A DNA stretch of 64,000 bases from Elgaria multicarinata webbii. Lineage: Eukaryota; Chordata; Lepidosauria; Squamata; Anguidae. The stretch spans positions 123,913,681 through 123,977,680 of the forward strand of contig NC_086172.1 of the NCBI RefSeq assembly GCF_023053635.1. Reading direction: 5' to 3'. Made by a program: the position numbers and the translations under genes. Shown here one piece after another: positions 34,901 through 46,200 of the stretch. Under the pieces are notes generated by a model. That model saw nothing but the letters and a program-made list of their open reading frames with translations. It was not told the origin of the DNA and ran no database searches. Each line of letters opens with the position of its first letter. The first letter of the stretch is position 1.

Positions 34901-37137
34901 AAAGCCCGGGTAGCAGCTTTTCCTCTCCCTTCTCTATCAACATTGACTACAGCAGCTGCCTTGTTTCATCATCCCTCTGATGGCACAGTCCCTATAGCCA
35001 GTCTTCGGAGGACTGTAGACCCCTCTGCCCCTCCCTTTCTAGGGTCTTTGGGTGGTTGTAGAATTTATCTAAAACAAAACGTTTTAGCAATGTAAAGATT
35101 TAGTGGGAATTGCCTGGAGGCAATACTTACCTGCCCCAGGGGCCCAGGCTAGTGATTATTGGCTAGCCCAACAAGTTTATTTGAAGAGTCTGTAGCTATT
35201 TGGTCCTCAAATGAGGCCATTGATACAAGGAAGAGGAATAGTAAATCTGTTTTTCTTTAATATTTTGTTTTCACAATGCAGATTATGTGGGTCTCTTTGC
35301 TGAGTATCTTGCCAAGTGTCAGCATTTTTTAAGGACTGTTCCTGTGCCTCTACGCCTGGAGCTCCTGGAGAACATCTTCTCCTTGCTCTTTATCTCTTAT
35401 AGCGACCTCGGCGGTGATGATCTCCACGAGGAGGGGAACCCAGAAGATGGTGGCTTCGAGAAAAAGAGCTGGGCTGCAAGGAGACTAGAGCGTTGTGCTA
35501 GCCAAGGTTCTTCCACTTCAGCAAGCCCTCAGCACTCTGCAGGGCCAAGAAGGAGGCCCGCCATGCACACGGTCGCTACACCTCAGGAGCCTAGCAGCGT
35601 CCAGATGCTGCTCAATTCGGAATCGGATAGGAGCAACTGCACTTCCTTCAGACGGAGCTATCTGGATTTGAAGCATCTCACTGCTGATATCCACGGATTT
35701 TTAGTGGATGATGTAGCAATGGAGATCTTTCTCGAAATGCTTCTGGACCATCTGAAAGAAATAGAGGGTTCTTCCCCATGGGATTCTAGGCATGTACCTC
35801 AGGAGGAGCTGGCACTGCTGGACTGCATGAATTTATCTGTCAATAGAGACAGTTTTGGTTGCCGGGTGCAGCTGTTCTCCAAGTATCTCTCTGAAGCTCA
35901 GTGGCGGTACAAAATAGTGCTGAGCAACAGAAATGCAGGTAGGAATTTCCTGGAAATTGCTGAGCGAGGGGCAAGAGCCTTCGTACCAGTGAGTAGATAA
36001 GGAACAAATGAGGAGCATTTACCCTAACCCTCATAACTAGTTAGAGGGTTGTGGTGCTTCAGGTCAGGTCAGTTCTCCGAGCATGTGGGAGGAAAAGGCA
36101 TTTGCACGTAGCAAGCGAACAAACGTCTCGGAAGAAGAGGCAGCGGTGGCTTTAAGGATACAGACTTTGGTTCCAGCCTTTATCATGATGTCCTTTGACT
36201 GCTCTGGCCTGGCTGCATTGTTTGACGGGAGCCTTCTGTGTTTCTGCTATAAAAAGTGGAGCTGCGGGCAGTGTTACCCACGTGGAGTCTCCAGACGTAG
36301 CCCAGCCTTGCAACAATATTTGGAGCTCTGTTGTCTCTGATTTAGGCAGCCTTTTGCTTTCATCAGTGGTGCGTTATGCATAAAATAACAATAGATCCCT
36401 AATATAATAACTGAATCCTGTTCTTCCAGGTAATCAATGTACTCCCACCGGAACCTCATGTAATTTAACCAAAGGGTCCAACTTGAAGAGGCAGATTCGA
36501 TCTCAGAGACAAAGGCCAGGTAATTTGGTGAAGAAACATGTACTACCACCGTGTATGTGCTGCTGCTTGTCTTTCAGAACCTCATGGCTGGGAGAGATTT
36601 ATAGGACTGGGCTGGAATTGCAGCCCTAAGTCAGGGATCTCTAATTGTCATTGGGAGAAAACAGGCTCTGGGTTTCGATGCTCACTTGAAGCTTGGGTCC
36701 AAAGACGGATGCAACGAAAAAGGCAGAGGAATCGTTGTGTGATCCCTAGGTGGATAAAATCTTTTGGGGGCCAAAGCTTATCTCCTCCTCCTGCTCCTGC
36801 CCCCCACTGAGAAGAATGCTCCAATTATTATTCCCAGCTCTGCCAGTCAGTAGAACAGATGGGTTTGTCATACAGCACTGTCTGCAGATGGCCAAGAAGG
36901 ACCTTGCTTTATCCCAGCCAAATGTTAGGGCAATAACAGTAGGCCACAACTGGTTGCTTTCTGTCCCCGTAATCTGCTGCAGTTGGATGGTAACTCTGGT
37001 AGGCTCATATTTAGCACCACTGAATTTCCTCCAGCCTTGCTTAGAGGTGAGCTTGCTTCTGTCTAGAGATAAGCAGAGCAGTTGCCTCTTAAGACTGCAG
37101 TGGGAAAATATAATGTGGATATGCATGGGCAATTAGA

Positions 37138-37177
<40 letters not shown>

Positions 37178-37179
37178 AC

Positions 37180-37224
<45 letters not shown>

Positions 37225-40200
37225 AAACCCCAGACTGCTCCTCCAAGCCAGTTATAATTTTTGCCCTCTGGCGCCATCTAGCGACGTATCTCGGAACTGC
37301 AGCCTTCTATTGAAGGTTCCAAGTTCCCAGAAAGAGCTTCCGGCCTAGCAGAGGGGACAAAACCCACTAACCTCCTCACCAGACTGCTCCTCTACACCTG
37401 TTGTATGACGGGCTTTTTTGCTAGTTATTATTACATTTTATTATATTTATATCCCGCTTTTTGCCCAATGCTGGGCCTCAAGGTGGCGTGCATGTACAAT
37501 TGATGACACATTTAAACAAAAATCCAAGAGATCCTCCTCAGAGTAGCAGTTAGACTGTTCTCCCCCCACCCCCTCAAATATTTTGTCTGAGGGCAGCCTG
37601 TGTTGAGGCTGCCAAAAAGTGCTTGCCTGTGTTGCTAGCATGGTGTTTTAAAGTTTCTTGTCCCATATTCCAGACCGTACATGTACATGGTCTGTAAGCC
37701 AGCTCTGAATCTCCCTGGCAGTGGCTGCATGCAGTCACTCTGTGAGGTTGGGAATTAAGGCAAGGCTCTTGGGAGTTACACCACAGCCCCACATGGAGCA
37801 TTCCTACCAGGCAAGGGCTTTTCAGTAGCCTCCATATGAGTGCCATAATATTTAAGCCAACCCAGTCCAAGGCGCTTCCCTCCGGCTAGATAAGTTCTTT
37901 TTAGCAGTGACTTCTGTCACTCGCTTTATCCCCATGGAGACTAGAATAGCGACTCCTTGATAGCTTTGTGTATTTCGCACTGTCTCTTTTATGTTCTGCT
38001 TCAGATTGCAAGAAGGGAGTCTCAGGGTCGTTGGAAGAGAGCGCAAGTAGTGAACTAAGTATCACCAGTGCATCAGGTAAGGAAGACTTTTTATCCATCA
38101 GTTTCCCATCCCTGCCTGCCACTGGAATCATCTTTCTCCCCCCACCCCACCCACCCCGCTCCCCTTCAGGGTGGCTCACCCACTGCTTGCTCTTTTGTAT
38201 GTTCAATGCCAGCCAAAGAACTTTTATAGTTTTCTTCAAATTTGGCTGAGGTTTTAAATCTTATTCTGCTGTGGTGACTTAATGGTATTGCTTATGATTT
38301 TATTGTTAATATCTCTGTCGATTGATAGTCACCCTGAGAGTACCAACACTGAACAATTGCAAATAAGCTTTAAAATTAAATAGTTAATTAAAAACACACA
38401 CACACATTTCCATGTTATTTTCAACCTCCTAATAATGGCAGGACTTGGCATAAACTGCTTACTGTGTGTACATTATTCCTTCTTTGAGATGAATGTTGTT
38501 CCTGATAACTTAATCTACTGGGCAGTGTTTTATTTTGTTTTATTGTTTTTTTTAGAAGGAAGTGCTAGTACGCTATCTGACTGGAGTGATGTAGAATATA
38601 GGTTAAAGCCTCAAAAGAACTTCCTCATCCCAATGATGCTTTCCCCGCCAGAATCTCTTCTTGTTGCCTGTATCTTAAGGGGAAACTACATAGAAGCTCA
38701 TCAGGTAACTCCATGATCATAACAGGACACTGACCTGGTTCGCATGATACAACAGTCCACTGTGGCTTAATTTACCTGTGAGGGTTGTAGCATCATGCTG
38801 GGCACCCAGAGGTGCCATTTTTGCACGGTGCCTGTAGGCCAATGGCTTGTCATGTTGTGTGATCCCAGGTGGCAGGGGCTGTTTGAGGGTTAAACAGCCC
38901 TCAAATAACCCATATTGTGATGTTTATTTATTTATTTATTTATTACATTTTTATACCGCCCAATAGCCGAAGCTCTCTGTGTGAACTGGTCTGTTGTTTT
39001 GGAAATGGCTGTATTTTCTGGAAATTACCATGCACCCATGGTTTATCTAGAGAAGCATGGGAATTAATCTTCCATGGTTCATAGCTGCTCTGTGCATCAT
39101 CCAGTGACTCTATGAAGACTGCAGTCTCAGCACTGCAAAGGGCTCTCTTCCAGCTTCCCCCAAAGCTTTCTAGTAGGATTGGGGTTGCTCATTCTGTTTC
39201 TCTATTGAGAAAAATTCTAACTATTGATAAAGCACTTCTCTCCTAATAAACATATGGTGCCTCTCAATTCCACAATGACAGGTGGCTATTATGTTTAATT
39301 TGGAGTCTTCTGCTTCCTATGGTGAGCTAATTTTCTTGGAGCGTAACCAAGAAGTGATCAGGGAGCTGGCAAAAGTGGAACACAAGATTGACCATCAGTC
39401 GTCTGAGGGATCTGGAAACCTCAAACAGTCTGGCAGTGGCCGTTCTACACTAAAGGCTATTGGGAATGCGGCAGCTGCAGGTAAAAACCTGACCGTTGAT
39501 CTTAAAAGTTGGAAACAAATTGGGGAGGGGGGAACAGGACTTAAACATAACAGAGATTGTGTGTAGTGGATGTCTGATGGCAGGGCCAGCCCTACTCTTA
39601 GGCAGAGTGAAGTGGCCACCTCAGGCAGCAGAAGGGGCAGCAAATTGTTTATTATTTAATTGGTTGTCATATTTTTACTGCTAGGGATTGGGAGTGCTGC
39701 TTGTGGAATTTTCTGCCTCTAGTGCCAAAATTACGTGCCGGGTACTAGGGTCATTTAACTTGTTCAGGGGATGGGAGCATCATTTGGAAGCAAAATGACT
39801 TGGGCTGGCCCTGTGTGAGGGGTAGTGCTTCATCTCACTATGAAACATGCTATGATTTATCTTATCAAGCTGAATACAAGCCATGTTCAACAAGAAAAAT
39901 CCTCCCCTGTCCTTACTGATTTTGTTGGCTGGTTAGGCCTTGGTGTAGCAAGCACCTGGCAGGCCATAATCCGTGGCCAGTGGGCTGTGTTAGGCTTTAT
40001 GAGACACAGGTTGTGCAGGCCTACAGTAAATTGTTAAATACTCCATCCCTCATCCTGGGTCACTTAACAATGGATTATCTTAGAGGTGTTCTAGGGCAGT
40101 GAGAGGCAACCTGGTGCCCTGCAGATGTTTTGGCATATAACTCCCACAATCCCTGACCATTGGCCATGCTGGCTGGGGCTTATGGAAGTTGTAGTCTTAA

Positions 40201-43200
40201 GCATCTGTAGGGCACCGGCTTGCCTACACCTGCTCTAGTGAGTGTTTGTAAGAGAACTCAGTAAGAAATGGCTTTATTTACATTTGGTTCAGAGGCCTTT
40301 GGTTGCAGCTTGTTTTGTCTGTCATGGTCTTCTGTCCCTCAGTTTTTCCCTCCTAGAAGTGTGTGTAGGTACATATTCGGAAAGAAGAGCAATGAGGGAC
40401 AAATCAAATTTGGCTTGGATCCAGAGACAGTTGAGTGGAACTCTGCTCATGCAGAATTGGCCTTTCCTGGCTCCTCCCTTCCCACCGTTGTCCTGTGTTC
40501 CCCCAGAAGCTGCTTCTGAGGATGAATGGAAATTCTGGAATGACATGCGTTGGGGGGTGGGGAGCTGCAGCAAGAGGGAGAAATCAAAGGAATTCATTGG
40601 AGCTGCTTCTTGCAAGCAGAAGAGCCTTTCTGCTCATGCAAGATACAGTGGTGGCCAAAATTGTGGACACTTCTTGAAATTTTCATGTTTTGCAACTTTG
40701 CATGCGTATAGAAAAGGTTCCATTTCACGAAATTTAAATGTTTATATATCAGTTGAAAGAGAATGTAATGCTGAATTCAATACAAAAAGCAGAATGTAAA
40801 TATCTGCAGTACAAAAAAAGTTATGCTTACTTTAGTCTGAAAACAAACATAGGTGTGATTGAGTGAAGAAGCGGACTGGAATTGCAAACCCTACTGGCCA
40901 ATCACAGTCCTTATTCTGGGGACCAATCACATGGCAGTAGCTGCGATACATCATGTTTCAAGTTGGGGAAAGTCAGTTTTGCTGTTTGTTCTGTAACTGA
41001 AGCGCAATTGGAGATTGTGTGAATATTTGAAGTATTTCTCAAATTAAAAGTGTATATACGTACATCATAAATAGAGCACTGGCACCAAAGAAAAGAGTTC
41101 ATTGGACACCCAGGAAAAGAAGCAGGATTGTTGAATTACGTGAATCAGGTCTTTCAAATGATATATAAACATTTGAATTTCATGAAGCAGAACATTTTCT
41201 ATAAGCATGTAAAGTTGCAAAACATGAAATTTTTTAAAAGTGCCCACAATTTTGGCCACCACTGTACCTCTATATCCAAGCCATTATACTTGCAAGTCAG
41301 GGTTCCCTGTTCTGCCATCTAAAACCATCAAAAGTGTCAAGAAGGAATTGTACTTTCCCAGAATTGGACCAAGTCAAAGTGAAGCCAAGAGAGATCTGAC
41401 TTCTTCAAGATTGCAAAGCTGTACTGCATGTTATGTTTGGGCCCAAATCCTTCATATATATATAGCTTTCTCTTTTTCTTTCCCAAGGTATGGTGTTTTA
41501 CTCCATCTCAGATGTTACCGATAAGCTGCTTTCCCCTTCAGAAGGCCTCGTGGTCCCTATGCTTCAAGAGAGCTTCTGGGCCAGCAGTATTCAGCTGGAG
41601 CATGCCAGCCCTCTGAGCAATGTCCTGGAAGGCCTCTGCCCCTCCGCTATGGCCATATTTGACTTGGCATGTACTCAGTGCCACTTGTGGAAAACCTGCA
41701 AGCAGCTCTTAGAAACAGCAGAGAGAAGGTTGTATAATAGCTTTGAAATGAAGGGTAAGTTTTCTTCCTCTGTTTAGTTAAATACTGTCTTTTTAAAATA
41801 AACAAATGGCACTGTAAATAACTAAGACAGTCATGGCAACCATAGAGCGTGCATATAATTGTGCCAATGTATTCTTTTTGTTCTCATATTTTCCCTCCTC
41901 ACTTTGCTTCTGCATCTGATAATAGGCCGAAGACTTGATTCTGTTCTGCAGTGCTGTGAGGGCATGAGAGGTTTCCCGGCAGTTCTTCAAGAAATAAGTA
42001 AAATTGTCAATACATCACAAGGGCAGCCTAAATCAGGTAAGTACATTGTTTCATATTATTAGTTCATTCAGATCTGGGAGGACCATTTTCAAATAGATGC
42101 ATCTAGCCAATGAATTCCCTCCTGCAGGTGGCTGATTTGGACGCCTTTCTTTTGGCCTTCTGCTGAATGGTGAAGGCTTTCATCCTTAGAAAGGCCTTCA
42201 TGTTTTGACCGTCTGGTCTTGCTGTTCCTTCTCAGTAACTGGTTTTATTAGATTGTTTTACTCTGCGACTGATTTTAATGTTTATATCTCCGGCTGCTTG
42301 TTTTCAGCTTTAAGGAGGATATTTTAAGTAGTGTTTTATGTGTTCTTATGGCTGTGAATTTGTGTTATGATTTTAGCCACCTTGAACAGTTTCTTACACC
42401 TCGTGTAGAGCCAGTGTGGTGTAGTGGCTAAGGTGTTGGACTGGGAGTCGGAAGATCCGGTTCTAGTCCCCACCTGGCCATGAAAGCCCACTGGGTGACT
42501 TTGGTCCAGTCACATATGTTAGGAGTCTGATGTATTGCACTCCCTCAGAGCATGCACAGAGTGCAAGCACACGTCAGCAGAGACAGAGGTCACTGGCAGC
42601 AGGCAGATGTTCACGAAGTGAAGGAATACTCAGACACAGCGTTTTGGACTACTAATCTAAGTTTACTTTACAAATATTTACATAGAGCATAATATAGTTG
42701 AGGAACTTTACACAATAGCTCTTCACACAAACTCTCCACACTCTTCAATCACATATTAATAGCCTTTTGAGCCAATCATAGTGTCCACATGCAATATGAA
42801 CACCGGATTGCATCACCAGGATTGTGTTGCTATGCCTCAAGAAAAAAACATGGGCAAACGGCCTTGGTCAGAGAGCCATCCAGCTGCACATCCTGGCCAC
42901 TCTCAAAGACCTTGAGATGGCTATCTCAGGGTTGTTACTTTTGTTCTTCAGTTCCAGAAAAACTTCCACTTAGATATGAACACTTTCAAATCAAATACCT
43001 GACAACATACTCTCAGCCCAAGGTCTGTCAAACCTCCTTATGTACCTTCCTCAGAATGGTGTTCCTCTTTAAATTAGGTCGGACCAGAGCTGAATTGTGA
43101 ATTAAGTTGGCTTCTTGCTCTGAGTGGGCTATATGAGGTTCAATAAACTGAAGATGAGTCCTTGCAAGATGGAGACTGTAGAGCTTCCGAGCCTAGGAGA

Positions 43201-46200
43201 TCCACAGCTGAATCCTGAATCTCTTGGACTCTCCCAAGATTTCTTTTTCAGATATAGACCGGTTTATAGATGTTGTAAAAAAAATTCAAAAAAATTCAGC
43301 GGTTGCTGTTGGCTGCCCAGTTGATGTACCTCTAGCAGTAAAAATTCTCAGATGTTAGTATACATCGAGATTGAGTTACATATAAGACATTTTAAGGTGT
43401 GAAGCAGCCTTGGAAGCATAAGAAGACCCATGCTGGATCAGACCAAGGGTCCATCTAGTCCGGCACTCTGTTCACACAGTGGCCAACCAGCTGTTGACCA
43501 GGGACCCACAAGCAGGACATAGTGCAACAGCATCCTTCCACCCCTGTTCCCCAGCAACTGGTGTATATAGGCTTACTGCCTCTGATTCCACTCAGCCATC
43601 AGGACTAGTAGCTATTGATAGCCTTATCCTCCAGGAATTTATCCAACCCCCTTTTAAAACTATCTAAGTTGGTGGCCATCACTACAACTTGTGATAGTGA
43701 ATTCCATAGTTTAACTATGCACTGTGTAAGAAGTATTTCCTTTTATCTGCCCTGAATCTCCCAACAGTTAGCTTCATGAGATGACTCTGGGTTCTAGTAT
43801 TATAGGAGAGGGAGAAAAATATCTCCCTATCCACATTCTCCACACCATACATAATTTTGTACACCTCTATCAGGTCTCCTCTTAGCCTCCTTTTTTCCAA
43901 GCTAAACAATCCTAGCTGTTGTAACCTTCCCTCATAAGGGAGATGCTCCAGCCCCTTGATCATTTTAGTTGCTCTTTTCTGTACTTTTTCCAGCTCTATA
44001 ATAACTTTTTTAGGTGTGGTGACCAGAACTGTATACAGTATTGCAAGTATGGTCACACCGTAGATTTGTATAAGGGCAGTATGAAACCAGAGAAGATCCA
44101 AGTTGGAGTGTTAGAGATCATGAGTTGATACTTAAGAGAGCTGCTGCCAGTCACGGTAGATAATATGGGTTAGATATGATGCATTGACTCAGTTCAACAT
44201 TTAGCCCCAATCATGGCACTTAGTCTTCTTGATGTGCTTTTACATTTGTTGTTTATTTGTTCAGTCGCTTTAAAACTACATTGAGGTTTGGTATTGATGG
44301 ATGTTTCCTTTTGTTTCCCCACAGAAATCTCTGATGAGAAAATAAGTAGTCACTTCCATTGCAGCATTGCTGATCTGCTCCAGACTTGTTACCCTGCTGT
44401 GACTGAAAATTGTATCACTAATCAGATTGTTTTATCACAGCACTTTGACCAAATCCTGCAAAATCTGGCACATGTAGAAGATTTTTCAGGTAAGTAAGTG
44501 TGTGTGTTTCAAGGGGTTTCTTTACAATCACTCAAAAAAAATTGCTTTGAAGTGTGTTTGTATTTAAATTTAATCCCAAATTTTAGGTTAATTATATGTA
44601 GGGTATGAAATAAAATTACTTCAATAGTCCCTGTTTGACATAAATATTACTTTCAGGATCAAAAACTTCTTTATTTAGTGTTTGCAGGGCTTCTTAATAA
44701 GATATGTTGAAGAATAGATATTAACCTCATAATCTACTTAATTCTTCCCATTTAAAATGGCTATATACTTACATGTAAAAGTTCCACAAGGTTTTTCTCA
44801 TTGGTGTAATAAGGGTCAGACCACGTAAGTCCATTCCAACATGGTAGTCTGGTTGAATGGGAGGTTGTAATTTGGGTAAGGAAAAAGAATTACTGTCTTT
44901 GTTGGCTAATGTGATGGAGTATTTTCTCTCTAACCCTCTCATTTTAATAGATTCCAAAGGAAATCTGCTTGCCTCGTTAGTAGAACAGGCTTCTTTGAAA
45001 CCTGCTGAATTAGAAGTACATCCAGTTTATAAAGAAATCAAACTTTTGCTGAGAACTTTGGACCAATATGCTAATACCATGCAGGAGAGCCATGTGCAGA
45101 ATGTCTATGTACAAAGCTTCTTTGATTATATCAACAGGCTGGCTGCCATTGTCTTCCGAAGTGTCACTCCAGAACTAGGTAAGAGATTGTGCACCACTAA
45201 ACAAGCTAATCCAGGTTTTAATTTGGTAATTTACTTCCTCCTCCCCCCCCATGATGGAAAGCAAAGAGATAGATAGATTAAATAGATATTGCAAAAGATA
45301 ATGTGCATAATGAGGAATTAAAATGAGCAAACCCATGTTGCATCTATATTTGTAGATCACAATTTCCATGATTATATCAGACCGATCAGCTGTTTGTGAC
45401 TACATTTTATTGAAGTGGTTCTCCATAAATGTTCCATGGGTGTTCTCCATAACTAGCTCTCCCCCACCTGGTACCCTCCAGATGTTTTGGATGTCATCTT
45501 CCATCACCCAAAGCCAGCATGGCCAGTGGTCAGGAATGCTGTGAGTTGTTATCCAAAACTTCAGAAGGGCACCTTCTGAAGGGGAAGGTTTCCATAAACA
45601 ATCTTGTGTCTGTGCAGCTGAAAGTACAAAAGGGATCATAGTAGGTTTACAACACAGCACAATCTTTGGAAGGAAGATTCCAAACATATAACACAGGATC
45701 AAGTCCAAACAATATATGACCATTTCCCATTTTGTTTCTTTGATTCTAGATCAATCTGCAGAAGTACGAGTTGGAAATCCTTTCATATTATTACAGCAGA
45801 CCCCTTGTCATTTGCTGTCCCAACTTCTGTTTGAGAAACAGGTTGTTCCTGACAGGTAAGAGTTTTCAGACATGGATGTTGTGGTGTTCAAACATGCTTG
45901 TTTGGAAGTTTGATTTTCGATTTTATTCGCTTAAGTGAGTTTGTTTTTAGATTGCATGCAAAGTGCTGCTTAATAAATATTCTGCTGTCACTCAGACCTG
46001 ACTATTCTTAAATGGTTAGAAAAGTATTTGCTGTAGCAGCCTCAGTGGAGTTTGTATTAATCTATTCTACTCTTCCACTGACGTAAGTTTTGTTTCGGGA
46101 GATCAAAAGCTGTTGTGAGATTTGCTGGTTGGATCTGAATGAAGTGTCTTGCACATCTTTTAGCACATCATGGAAATTTGGAATTGAGAAATAAGGCCAC

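Larger units (their letters stand above)
32991..35281 (+). other. ZFYVE26 intron 10
   Basis: Carries the MITE, AC repeat and LINE tail listed, plus a short reptile repeat near 34548-34625 (ACTCAATGGGATTTACCTG). The open stretch 33783-34340 has no recognisable product. Confidence 0.5.
36520..38004 (+). other. ZFYVE26 intron 12
   Basis: Contains the microsatellite, Helitron-like copy and LINE tail listed. 36750-37136 is open on both strands but shows no family resemblance. The rest is blank. Confidence 0.5.
39481..41487 (+). other. ZFYVE26 intron 15
   Basis: Holds the palindromic MITE and the Tc1-type element; I see nothing in 39481-40090, and only an open stretch without recognisable product in 40242-40640. 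Confidence 0.5.
42037..44324 (+). other. ZFYVE26 intron 17
   Basis: Holds the SINE and CR1 above and a SINE tail near 44130-44190. 42520-43400 shows nothing I can name. Confidence 0.5.

Noticed and set aside
36746-37136. Long open stretches on both strands
   Set aside because: No family resemblance on either strand, no splice support, and it lies within a ZFYVE26 intron; chance openness.
40242-40799. 185-codon open stretch
   Set aside because: Its 3' part runs into the Tc1-type terminal repeat, so it cannot be a gene.
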